Source of the DNA: Clostridium sp. CAG:678
Lineage (GTDB): Bacteria > Bacillota > Clostridia > Oscillospirales > Acutalibacteraceae
DNA length: 64,000 nucleotides
Direction of reading: 5' to 3'
Assembly (NCBI GenBank): GCA_000431535.1
Contig: HF991825.1
Span: 92,003 to 156,002, forward strand
The number at the start of each line of letters is the position of its first letter. Positions within the stretch are counted from its first letter, which is position 1. Positions 8,968-16,567 of this stretch are shown in pieces. Both the position numbers and the translations under genes were made by a program. The notes beneath the pieces are model-generated. The model was not told where the DNA came from. It was given only the letters and a program-made list of their open reading frames with translations, and searched no databases.

Positions 8968-9688
8968 GGCGCACCTCCGTACATTCGGCAGTGTATTCGC
9001 CTTTTTCACATGCGTTGTCGATGCGCATGAATTCCTCTTCTGTGATGCGGAAAAATCGGATCCGGTCTCCCGCGCGGTACAGGATCGGTTCTTCTTTTCT
9101 GTCGTCATATACCCTTACGGGCGTTTTGCCGATCAGCCGCCAGCCGCCCGGTGAGTCAGAGGGATAAATGCCGGTTTGATCGCCGCCGATGCCCACGCTG
9201 CCGCGCGGTATTTTTACCCTCGGCGTTTCCAGACGTGCAACGGCAATGCGTTTATCCATATTGCCAAGATACGCGAAACCGGGCAGAAACCCAAGCATAT
9301 AGATCGGGTAATCGCGCCCCGTGTGTATTTTTATGATCTCTTCTTTGGAAAGGCCGGTCATGTTTTCCACGCTTTGCATATCCGGCGCAAATTCGCCCTC
9401 ATAGCAGACCGGTATCTTATAAAGCATGGGCATGAAATTCCCAATGCCGGACCGGTGCTTTTGCGCCTGTTTCAGGGCTTTAATCAGATCCTTGCTGCCG
9501 GTTTGGCACGGGTCATACAGCACCGTAACGCTGCAAAAAGCGGGTATGTATTCCGTTACGCCTTTAATTTTCGCGTTTTGTGCCGCCGCCGTAAACGCGG
9601 TTACTTCTGCGTTTATCTTCTCGCTGATCTCATTCCCGAAATTTACGGTAATACCACCGTCACCGCTGGGCAGAAATTTTGCTCTCAT
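8957..9688 (-). CDS. pxpB: 5-oxoprolinase subunit B (KipI family)
   Basis: About 243 residues, allophanate-hydrolase-subunit-1/KipI family. GFLPGFAYLGNMD near residue 135, followed by PRVKIPRGSVGIGG and PGGWRLIGKTP, is the classical signature. The ATG at 9688 shares an ATGA with the stop of the upstream DUF4392 gene and has AAGGA upstream, which argues for this start over the longer open frame. In B. subtilis KipI also inhibits the sporulation kinase KinA, but the gene set here points to the oxoprolinase role. Confidence 0.88.
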   Translation of the reverse strand: MRAKFLPSGDGGITVNFGNEISEKINAEVTAFTAAAQNAKIKGVTEYIPAFCSVTVLYDPCQTGSKDLIKALKQAQKHRSGIGNFMPMLYKIPVCYEGEFAPDMQSVENMTGLSKEEIIKIHTGRDYPIYMLGFLPGFAYLGNMDKRIAVARLETPRVKIPRGSVGIGGDQTGIYPSDSPGGWRLIGKTPVRVYDDRKEEPILYRAGDRIRFFRITEEEFMRIDNACEKGEYTAECTEVRRGN

Positions 9689-10746
9689 CGTGTGAAATAT
9701 CCTTTTTCCAGTGTGTGGGTAAACCATTCCTGTGTTTTGTCCTCCACCGTGGCGGGGTATTCAATCAGCGCCCGCATCATGGCAACAAGCGGCAGGTTTA
9801 TATTTTTTCCGATTCCGTCAATATACGGGCGCGGTTTGCCGTACATATCCAGCATGCCGGCAGCGGCAGCAGCGTCCATCGCGGCGGATTGCTCCTCCGT
9901 GTCATGAAACAGTTCCGGCTTTTTCAGCAGAAATGCAGTTGCCGCCATCAGTGCGTTGCAGCCCCAGTCCGAAACCGTTGCGGTAATAATATTATCCGCA
10001 ACCGTATCTGCCAGAATACCGAATCCGCTGCCTGCCTTGCAGCCGCCCATTTCGGCGTACGGCACATATTTTCGTATATGATCTTCTATTGCCGCCATGC
10101 CGATCTCGTTTCCGAGATCACCGATGGAAAGATTATAGATCCCCGCATCCTTGCACATTTTAAACAATACGTCATATTTTGCCTCCACACCGGTGGTGTT
10201 CACGCCGACGGCGTTGTGGTAAAAGCCGTTTTTGTTGCGCCCCGGCGCCTCAATGCTGATTGCGGCGCACGGCTTGCCGTGGGATAAAATCTCTTTTGCC
10301 TGAACCGGCGCTTCGTCGCGCTCTTTTGTAAATATAATATAGGTAACAGTGTTTTCACTTTTGTCATCTATATCATCCGTAACAGCAAAATCAAGCACGT
10401 TGGAAATGGCTTTAATCGCTTTTTCACACTGGCTTGGGATCAGCATAACCGGTTTTGCGCCAAACGCTTTCATAATAAATTTCGCAAACAGGCAGCTGGA
10501 TATGATCCCGTCCGTTTCCGCCTCGTTCCAGGGCAGCAAAACAAAACCGGTAAAGATAAATACTTTTTTGCCCTTTTTGATATGCTTAATCAGCCCTTTT
10601 GCGCCGTTTGTTGAAAGCGGTTCGCCCGTAAATTTACGCGCACCGTCGTAAAGAATACGGCAAACGCCGTATCCTCTGGGGTCAAGATTCATCAGTGTGT
10701 CCAGATTGCAGCCCACATTAAAAATGGTAAGTTCCTCTTTTGTCAT
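9685..10746 (-). CDS. DUF4392 protein, homologue of the D-glutamate cyclase C-terminal half
   Basis: A 353-residue DUF4392 protein. KKVFIFTGFVLLP near residue 58, EAPGRNKNGFYHNAVG in the middle and IGDLGNEIGMA near residue 220 are conserved blocks of the family as I know it. In animals this domain forms the C-terminal half of DGLUCY (D-glutamate cyclase); here it is a separate gene in the same operon as the N-terminal-half homologue DUF1445. It shares an ATGA overlap with pxpB and follows the aminotransferase by 33 bases. The proposed reaction, D-glutamate to 5-oxo-D-proline, is transferred from the eukaryotic enzyme and not demonstrated here. Confidence 0.75.
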   Translation of the reverse strand: MTKEELTIFNVGCNLDTLMNLDPRGYGVCRILYDGARKFTGEPLSTNGAKGLIKHIKKGKKVFIFTGFVLLPWNEAETDGIISSCLFAKFIMKAFGAKPVMLIPSQCEKAIKAISNVLDFAVTDDIDDKSENTVTYIIFTKERDEAPVQAKEILSHGKPCAAISIEAPGRNKNGFYHNAVGVNTTGVEAKYDVLFKMCKDAGIYNLSIGDLGNEIGMAAIEDHIRKYVPYAEMGGCKAGSGFGILADTVADNIITATVSDWGCNALMAATAFLLKKPELFHDTEEQSAAMDAAAAAGMLDMYGKPRPYIDGIGKNINLPLVAMMRALIEYPATVEDKTQEWFTHTLEKGYFTR

Positions 10747-10779
10747 AGCAAACCTCTTAAAATTGTAATGAAAATCGCG

Positions 10780-11625
10780 TCAGTCCGCCCTGCACTGTTT
10801 TTCAAAATCGGCAACCAGCGCGTCCTGAATCTTTTTGAGCATTTCGGGTGCTTTGCCGCCAACAGGTTTTCCGTCCACGGTCTTTACGGGTATGCAGAAT
10901 GAACCGGTGGAATGCACAACGATCTCGTCAGCATTCATCAGTTCATCCAGCGTGTAATCGCGTTCTTCGGTTTCAAAACCAAGTTTTTCTGCAAACGCAA
11001 GCAGCCGCAAACGCGCGGTGCCGGGCAGCACTTTATCGTCCAGCTGATGTGTGATCACTTTGCCGTCTTTAAATATGGAAACGTTGGAATGCGCGCATTC
11101 CGTAACGATATCGCCGCGGTGGAAGATTGCCTCGTCACATCCTGCTCTGTCCGCAGCCGTTGCCGCAAGGCAGGAGGGAATCAGATTCAGCGTTTTCGCA
11201 TTGCAGTATAAAAAGCGTTTGTCCTCATATGTAATCACGTCTATCGGCTTGTATGTGTCCGCAACGGGGCAGGGGGTCAGTGTGATCCACAGGTTGGATT
11301 GCATATTTTCCTCATAAATGTGCTTTCTAAGTCCGCTGCCGCGTGTTACCTGCATATAAACGAACTGGTCGCCGTCATCCACTTTCGGCACAAGTTCATG
11401 CAGCAGCTTTGCCAGATCTTCCTTTTCAATCGGCATATTGATATCCAGTATTTTTGCGCTTCTGTAAAACCGGTCCAGATGTGCCTGCAGGTCAAAGATT
11501 TTATGGTTATGTGCGTAAGTTGCGTCATATATACCGTCTCCAAACCAGCACACGCGGTCCAGCATCGGTATCTTCATTTCTTCAATCAGTCCGTATTCGC
11601 CGTTATAATAGCCAAGATTTTTCAT
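10780..11625 (-). CDS. dat: D-amino acid aminotransferase (class IV, PLP)
   Basis: A 281-residue class IV aminotransferase of the D-alanine transaminase type, which transfers amino groups between D-amino acids and 2-oxo acids such as D-alanine and 2-oxoglutarate. NAKTLNLIPSCLA contains the expected PLP lysine, and ECAHSNVSIFKDG the cofactor-phosphate side with the catalytic Glu. The start is placed at ATG 11625 because AAGGAG lies 7 bases upstream; an upstream ATG in frame has no ribosome site. It is the first gene of the operon and would interconvert D-Ala (via Alr) and D-Glu. Confidence 0.85.
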   Translation of the reverse strand: MKNLGYYNGEYGLIEEMKIPMLDRVCWFGDGIYDATYAHNHKIFDLQAHLDRFYRSAKILDINMPIEKEDLAKLLHELVPKVDDGDQFVYMQVTRGSGLRKHIYEENMQSNLWITLTPCPVADTYKPIDVITYEDKRFLYCNAKTLNLIPSCLAATAADRAGCDEAIFHRGDIVTECAHSNVSIFKDGKVITHQLDDKVLPGTARLRLLAFAEKLGFETEERDYTLDELMNADEIVVHSTGSFCIPVKTVDGKPVGGKAPEMLKKIQDALVADFEKQCRAD

Positions 11626-11658
11626 GTCAGCACTCCTTGCCAAAAAATATTTGTTATT

Positions 11659-11697
11659 AAAAAAGGGCATACGTTGCCTTGATCAGCGCCGTTGCCC
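11659..11697 (-). promoter_or_regulatory. leader hairpin with T-run before dat (possible attenuator)
   Basis: On the minus strand, between the presumed promoter and the dat ribosome site, GGGCA..CG pairs with CG..TGCCC and is followed directly by six T. A terminator in a 5' leader suggests attenuation or a small-ligand switch. The arms contain the direct repeat GGCAACG. I do not recognise a known riboswitch class. Confidence 0.45.
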
Positions 11698-11892
11698 ACC
11701 AAACCTTATTCTAATACAAAACTTTCTAAAAGTAAATATAAAATTTATTTTTTATATAAATTCTTTAATACAAATTTTACTGTTTTAAATTAAACTTGAA
11801 TCAGGAGTGTTTTAATACATGATTTATTGTAATAAGATTGTAAGAAGTAAATTGTATACTAAAATCACAAAACAGATTTGGAGGTTTTAGTT

Positions 11893-12063
11893 ATGGCGAT
11901 ATTTGAAACAAAGGATTTACGAAAGATATACGGCAGCGGAGAAAATGAAGTCCACGCTTTGGACGGTGTATCTATTTCTGTGGACGAGGGCGAATTTGTC
12001 GCTGTGGTCGGCACTTCCGGCAGTGGAATGGAATTTTGTAAAAAAGATCAGGGAAACGGCTGA
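11893..12063 (+). pseudogene. ABC transporter ATPase, 5' end only, cut inside Walker A
   Basis: A complete ribosome site (GGAGG) and ATG open a gene whose product starts like a BceA/MacB-type ABC ATPase: [22 protein letters not shown], then VVGTSGSG. The normal Walker A continues GSGKST, but here the sequence jumps after GSG into response-regulator coding sequence in a different frame and stops at 12063. About 45 residues of ATPase remain. This is a deletion scar joining two genes; in intact relatives the regulator, kinase and ABC genes are neighbours. The fragment cannot bind ATP. Confidence 0.85.
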
Positions 12064-12514
12064 AACCCCGGTACTGTTTTTGACCGCCAATGATACGGAG
12101 CAGAATATGCTGGAGGGCTTCGGCGTTGGCTGTGACGACTATATTCCCAAGCCCTTTTCGATTGAAGCCTTGCGTAAGAAGGTGCAGGCGGTTTTAAAGC
12201 GGACAATCAACGATACTGCACGAATACGGTATAAGAATTTGGAAGTTGATACGGATAAATGTCTTGTTCTGCTGAACGGAGAAAAAGTACACCTTACCTC
12301 GACGGAGTACAAACTGCTCTGCTGTTTAATAGAGAACAAAGGCAGGATCGTAACGAAAGCCATGCTTTTGGAACAGCTTTGGGATATAGACGGTAATTTT
12401 GTTGATGAAAATACCATTCGTGTAAACATTAAGCGGCTGCGGCAGAAGTTAAAAGATGAAAAGCAGGAATATATTGTGACCGTATTTGGTATGGGCTATA
12501 CCTTTGGAGAATGA
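12030..12514 (+). pseudogene. OmpR-type response regulator lacking the first half of its receiver domain
   Basis: From about 12030 the frame encodes the last part of a receiver domain (TPVLFLTANDTEQNMLEGF, the conserved Thr/Ala and KPF lysine regions) and a complete winged-helix DNA-binding domain (TSTEYKLLCCLIENKGRIVT, VNIKRLRQKL, GMGYTF). The acidic pocket and the phosphorylated Asp are missing, removed by the deletion that also cut the ABC gene. No ribosome site precedes the remaining regulator frame, so expression would need internal initiation. The stop shares ATGA with the kinase start. Confidence 0.85.
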
Positions 12515-13542
12515 CGATGATGCATTTTGGAGTTTATCGAAAACTGATTTTGATTGCAGATACTGTCATAGCGGCGGTATCGATTGGCGCTGTGTTTTTT
12601 ATGGAAAACACTTCTGCCCTTATGCTTTTTGTCATTTGTGCCTTTGGGATTTTATGCGGCTTATTGTTTTTGTTCGACTTCCTGCATAACCGCTATCATG
12701 ATGATTTGTTGCAGCAGATCACGCTGCTGATCGAGGCTTTGGTGGAGCAGCAGGAACGGATTGTTTTTCCTGAAAACGAGGACACGCTGACTGCCCGCCT
12801 GCAACATCAACTTTTGAAGCTCCGCAACATTTTAACAGCGCAGAATCAAATGCTGGCACAGGAAAAGGAGCAGATCAAGACACTGATTTCCGATATTTCC
12901 CACCAAATCAAAACGCCTGTGGCGGCGGCAAATACCTTTGCACAGTTACTTGATGATAAAGAATTGTCCGATGAGGAACGCGGCGAATACATTGCCACTT
13001 TGCAGACTTCTCTTGAAAAACTGACCTTTTTGACAAACAGCCTGATTAAAATGTCCCGTTTGGAAAGCGGCATGATCAGCCTGAAGCTCGAAAAGAACAA
13101 CTTAAATGATATTATTCTGCAAGCAGTAAAAACCGTCTATGCAAAGGCAAAAGAGAAAAACATAACGATTACCTTTGACTGCGTGCAGAACTTTGAAGCG
13201 GTGCTTGATTTCAACTGGACAGCAGAAGCCATTGCGAATATCCTCGACAACGCTGTGAAATACACGCCGAACGGTGGGATTGTCGGATTAGAGATCACAG
13301 AATATCCGTCCTATCTGCGGCTGGATATATCCGATAACGGGATCGGGATTCCCGAAGAAGAACAGGCGAAGATTTTTGAACGCTTTTACAGGGGAAAATA
13401 CTCTGCCGGTATTGACGGTGTGGGAATCGGGCTGTATTTAACCCGTGATATTATTCAAAAACAGCATGGTTATATAAAAGTGCGGTCTGATAAAAACGGC
13501 AGTTCTTTTTCCGTGTTTGTAAGAAAAAACGCAGCGGATTAA
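12511..13542 (+). CDS. sensor histidine kinase
   Basis: A 343-residue intact kinase. Two hydrophobic segments near residues 11-30 and 35-56 enclose only a few outside residues, typical of intramembrane-sensing (BceS-like) kinases. SHQIKTP contains the phosphorylated His131; the HATPase part shows the N box NILDNAVKYT, DNGIGIP, and VGIGLYLT. It overlaps the regulator stop by 4 bases. Its partner regulator is truncated and the cognate ABC transporter is reduced to a stub, so the locus is probably no longer a working two-component system unless the kinase signals to another regulator. Confidence 0.88.
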   Translation: MTMMHFGVYRKLILIADTVIAAVSIGAVFFMENTSALMLFVICAFGILCGLLFLFDFLHNRYHDDLLQQITLLIEALVEQQERIVFPENEDTLTARLQHQLLKLRNILTAQNQMLAQEKEQIKTLISDISHQIKTPVAAANTFAQLLDDKELSDEERGEYIATLQTSLEKLTFLTNSLIKMSRLESGMISLKLEKNNLNDIILQAVKTVYAKAKEKNITITFDCVQNFEAVLDFNWTAEAIANILDNAVKYTPNGGIVGLEITEYPSYLRLDISDNGIGIPEEEQAKIFERFYRGKYSAGIDGVGIGLYLTRDIIQKQHGYIKVRSDKNGSSFSVFVRKNAAD

Positions 13543-13556
13543 AATATCCGCCGCGT
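13528..13556. terminator. bidirectional terminator
   Basis: Inverted repeat AACGCAGCGGAT/ATCCGCCGCGTT (one mismatch, 5-base loop) between the convergent kinase and exoA genes; it overlaps the kinase stop codon. Confidence 0.65.
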
Positions 13557-13575
13557 TAAGATACGCTTTATTCTT

Positions 13576-14331
13576 TTACAGGTCTGCCTCAAGTAAAACG
13601 GGGCAGTGGTCAGAGCCATATATATCTGTCAGTATATCGGCGTTTTTCAGTTTGCTGTTCAGCCGGGCGGATGTTATAAAATAGTCGATGCGCCAGCCGG
13701 CATTCTTCTCCCTTGCCTTAAACATATAACTCCACCAACTGTAGATGCCTTCGCGGTCCGGATAAAAATACCGGAATGTATCCGTAAATCCATTCTGCAG
13801 AATATTTGTCATTTTTGCTCTTTCCGCATCGGAAAAGCCTGCGTTATTATGATTCGTTTTCGGGTTTTTCAGATCAATCTCCTCGTGCGCAACATTCAGA
13901 TCTCCGCAAAAAACAACGGGTTTCTTTTGGTCCAGCGCTTTAATATAACCGAAAAAGTCGTCTTCCCATTTCATCCTGTAGTCAAGGCGCGCCAGTTCGC
14001 GCTGTGAATTCGGCACATACACCGTTAAAAAATAAAAATTATCAAACTCCAGCGTAATGAGCCTGCCCTCATGGTCATGCTCATCGATCCCCATGCCATA
14101 GTTCACTTTTAACGGTTTTTTCTTCGTAAAAACTGCCGTTCCAGAATAACCTTTCTTTTCGGCATAGTTCCAGAATGCATAATAACCATCCGGCGCAAAA
14201 TCAATTTGCCCCTCCTGCAGTTTGGTTTCCTGTATGCAGAAGATATCCGCGTCTGCTTTTTTAAAAAAATCTTCGAATCCTTTATTCATACAGGCTCTCA
14301 AGCCGTTTACGTTCCAGCTGATCAGTTTCAT
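13576..14331 (-). CDS. exoA: exodeoxyribonuclease III / AP endonuclease
   Basis: A 251-residue ExoIII/APE1-family nuclease that cuts DNA at abasic sites in base excision repair and has 3'-5' exonuclease activity. The metal-binding and catalytic motifs run in order: LISWNVNGLRA at the N-terminus, CIQETKL near residue 32 (Glu), GDLNVAHEEIDL in the middle (Asp-Asn), and GSDHCPVLLE at the end (catalytic His). The length is normal for bacterial ExoA. An AGGAG ribosome site precedes the ATG. It is a single gene, convergent with the kinase. Confidence 0.94.
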   Translation of the reverse strand: MKLISWNVNGLRACMNKGFEDFFKKADADIFCIQETKLQEGQIDFAPDGYYAFWNYAEKKGYSGTAVFTKKKPLKVNYGMGIDEHDHEGRLITLEFDNFYFLTVYVPNSQRELARLDYRMKWEDDFFGYIKALDQKKPVVFCGDLNVAHEEIDLKNPKTNHNNAGFSDAERAKMTNILQNGFTDTFRYFYPDREGIYSWWSYMFKAREKNAGWRIDYFITSARLNSKLKNADILTDIYGSDHCPVLLEADL

Positions 14332-14427
14332 ATATTCTAAACTCCTGTTTGTGTTGTTTGTGCTGTTTTTAAAATAACATATTTTTTAAACGCGCGCAAT
14401 ATGCCCGCATTAAATTTTATAAAATGC

Positions 14428-14455
14428 TTGACTTTATCCAAATTTGTGGTAAAAT
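14428..14455 (+). promoter_or_regulatory. promoter of tRNA-Val
   Basis: TTGACT, 16-base spacer, TAAAAT, ending 12 bases before the tRNA 5' end. Confidence 0.7.
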
Positions 14456-14467
14456 AAATAGCACTGA

Positions 14468-14543
14468 GGGAGTATAGCTCAGCTGGGAGAGCATCTGCCT
14501 TACAAGCAGAGGGTCACAGGTTCGAGCCCTGTTACTCCCACCA
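14468..14543 (+). tRNA. tRNA-Val (anticodon TAC)
   Basis: A 76-base cloverleaf with acceptor stem GGGAGTA/TACTCCC, anticodon stem TCTGC/GCAGA with loop CTTACAA (anticodon TAC), T-loop GGTTCGAGCCC, and CCA encoded. Confidence 0.97.
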
Positions 14544-14547
14544 GATT

Positions 14548-14580
14548 ATCCTGTCGGCTTTTGCCGGCGGGATTTTGTTT
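14548..14580 (+). terminator. terminator of tRNA-Val
   Basis: Stem CCTGTCGGC/GCCGGCGGG with loop TTTT followed by a T-rich tract. The rest up to 14775 is AT-rich and holds no gene I can see. Confidence 0.7.
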
Positions 14581-14775
14581 TTGTCATATTTTGCTATATT
14601 TTTTCAATATAATTGTATTTTGTAAAAATATAAGTGTTGAAATTTTATTTAAAGTATGGTATTCTTTTAGCATACAGTTGTTTTTAGCCGTTGAATATGC
14701 TATTTGAAAAATAGTTATTCTTTCAGAAAACAACGGTTTGTTTTAATTAAATATTTTTTAAGAGAGTGATACATT

Positions 14776-15075
14776 ATGACTTTTGGCGAATTTGTTAGCG
14801 AACTTAAAAACAGATACCCAAATTATGTTGGCATCAATCATGTGGATTATGATGTGATGGATGCCGAACGCAATGAGGGCGATGGTGACTTTATTTATGA
14901 AACGGACCGTTTGGTTATCGGAAGATATATCCACACACTTAAACTGTTTAAGCCCGGCAGTGATGAATATGAAACCGTGGATTTCTGTGCTTACGGCTTG
15001 GGCTATAAGTTTTATGAAACACCGGATGATTATGAGCTGACGGAATATAATAATTTCGAATATCTTTTCGTGTAA
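14776..15075 (+). CDS. small acidic protein of unknown function
   Basis: A 99-residue protein, acidic (many Asp/Glu) and rich in Tyr, without membrane segment or signal peptide. I do not recognise a family. It has AAGAGAG 8 bases before the ATG, consistent codon use, and a stem-loop behind it (TTTAAAC/GTTTAAA at 15155-15173), so it is likely a real gene in its own unit. The central part alternates beta-like hydrophobic stretches (RLVIGRYIHTLKLF). Confidence 0.6.
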   Translation: MTFGEFVSELKNRYPNYVGINHVDYDVMDAERNEGDGDFIYETDRLVIGRYIHTLKLFKPGSDEYETVDFCAYGLGYKFYETPDDYELTEYNNFEYLFV

Positions 15076-15154
15076 CTGCTTTCGGTATATTTTTATACAG
15101 CCCGGCACGGGAAATGACGGAGATCATTACCCACGCCTTGGGATTCTTTCGCTA

Positions 15155-15185
15155 TTTAAACGATTTGTTTAAACGGCGTTTTTCT
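15155..15185 (+). terminator. stem-loop behind the small acidic protein gene
   Basis: TTTAAAC/GTTTAAA with a 5-base loop, extended by CG pairs and followed by a T-rich stretch (GTTTTTCTTTT). Confidence 0.45.
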
Positions 15186-15267
15186 TTTGCTTTTATTTGC
15201 CCGATATGCTATAGTAAGAGCAGGAAGATTTACCTTTTCATTCAATCAGGTAAATAAGGGAGTTCTT

Positions 15268-15576
15268 ATGAAAGTCTATCAAAAACTGGTTCGGGATCGC
15301 ATTCCGGAGATCTGCACAAAAAACGGTCAAAAGGCAAATACCAGCGTTTTGGATGAGGTGTCCTATCAACAGGCGCTGCGCAAAAAATTGGTGGAAGAGG
15401 TAAACGAATACCTGGAAAGCGGCGAAACGGAGGAACTTGCTGATATTGCCGAAGTGATTGATGCTCTGGCGAAATCTGCCGGAAGTTCTTTTCAAACTGT
15501 GCTTTCCATCAAAGAAGCAAAAGCCGCAAAAAACGGCAAATTTGAAAAAAGACTGGTTTTAGATTCTGTGGAATAG
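15268..15576 (+). CDS. MazG-like / phosphoribosyl-ATP pyrophosphatase-related house-cleaning protein
   Basis: A 102-residue all-alpha NTP pyrophosphatase-like protein. The N-terminus YQKLVRDRIPEI is the hallmark of the small 'phosphoribosyl-ATP pyrophosphohydrolase' group found beside Nudix genes. KLVEEVNEYLE followed by EELADIAEVIDAL gives the EExxE and ExxD metal-binding pattern of MazG folds. Start at ATG 15268 with AGGGAG 7 bases upstream. It lies directly before a Nudix gene, a common pairing for nucleotide clean-up; the exact substrate is unknown. Confidence 0.75.
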   Translation: MKVYQKLVRDRIPEICTKNGQKANTSVLDEVSYQQALRKKLVEEVNEYLESGETEELADIAEVIDALAKSAGSSFQTVLSIKEAKAAKNGKFEKRLVLDSVE

Positions 15577-15585
15577 GGAGAAGTT

Positions 15586-16016
15586 ATGGTCACATTTTAT
15601 GAATTGCATGAAATAGAAGATTTCCGATTAAAATTTGCGGTTATCGTTACCAAAACAGAAAGTGGAAAATGGTCTTTTGCAAGCATCAAAACAGAGATAC
15701 GTGGGAGTGCCCCGGCGGTCATAGGAAACCGGGAGAGGAAATTACCAAAACTGCAAAACGGGAATTGCATGAGGAAACGGGCGCGATTGAATATACAATA
15801 GATTCTGTGTGTATTTATTCTGTTAAAAGTGAAAATAATTTTGGCGGTGAAGAAACCTTTGGATTGCTTTGCTTTGCGCAGGTGAAAAGTTTTGAACCGG
15901 AACTTCACAGTGAGATAGAAAAAACGATTATTACCGATACACTGCCGGAAAACTGGACTTACCCGGGCATTCAACCGCATTTGATTGGTGAACTTGCCCG
16001 CCGCGGCATTTATTAG
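15586..16016 (+). pseudogene. Nudix hydrolase with a single-base frameshift
   Basis: The N-terminal 28 residues (15586 to about 15669) and the rest (about 15669-16016) are in adjacent frames. Read across, they give one Nudix protein of about 143 residues with an intact Nudix box, GHRKPGEEITKTAKRELHEE followed by TGA. The break lies at about 15669, where TGGTC probably derives from TGGGTC by loss of one G in a G-run. Upstream is a MazG-like gene and downstream another Nudix gene. A recent frameshift or a sequencing error fits equally. Confidence 0.8.
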
Positions 16017-16027
16017 AGAAAAGTTTT

Positions 16028-16537
16028 ATGAGTGAATTTTGGGATATTTATGATAAAGCCCGGAAATTGACGGGCAGGACGGTTGAACGCGGTAAACCCA
16101 TGGGCAGGGACGAGTACCATATTGTTGTAAATGTTTGGATAAGGAATTCAAAAGGGCAGTGGCTCATTTCAAAACGTACCGCAAACAAACATTTTCCGCT
16201 TTTGTGGGAGCCTACGGGCGGCTCGGCGGTGGCAGGCGAAAGCAGTTTTGACGCCGCTTTGCGTGAAACACGTGAGGAACTCGGCGTGGAACTTGACCCG
16301 AAAAAGGGCGAACTTTTCACTACCGCTTTAAGGCAGTATAAGGAATTTCCCGATTTCCTTGACGTTTGGGTGTTTGCGCACGATTGTGATATAGAAAGTG
16401 TAATTCTTCAGCCGGGAGAAACCTGCGATGCAATTTGGGCAACGTCTGCCCAAATAAAACAACTTGTTGAAAACGGCGAATTTGTTCCGCAAAATGTTTT
16501 CCCCTATCTTGACAAATTGTTTGAGGTATATGGGTAA
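16028..16537 (+). CDS. Nudix hydrolase, isopentenyl-diphosphate isomerase-like
   Basis: A 169-residue Nudix protein. The N-terminus (DEYHIVVNVWIRNSKGQWLI) and the Nudix box GGSAVAGESSFDAALRETRE continuing ELG are intact. The arrangement resembles the 'IDI-like' Nudix subgroup, whose members hydrolyse various nucleoside diphosphate derivatives; no true isomerase activity can be deduced. It begins 11 bases after the frameshifted Nudix gene and may belong to the same transcript. Substrate unknown. Confidence 0.82.
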   Translation: MSEFWDIYDKARKLTGRTVERGKPMGRDEYHIVVNVWIRNSKGQWLISKRTANKHFPLLWEPTGGSAVAGESSFDAALRETREELGVELDPKKGELFTTALRQYKEFPDFLDVWVFAHDCDIESVILQPGETCDAIWATSAQIKQLVENGEFVPQNVFPYLDKLFEVYG

Positions 16538-16567
16538 CGGTAAGATTTATTAAATCAGGGGGCAGTT

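Noticed and set aside
8968-9108. Longer N-terminus for PxpC
   Set aside because: The extra 47 residues lie inside pxpB and the perfect ribosome site and conserved start are at 8967.
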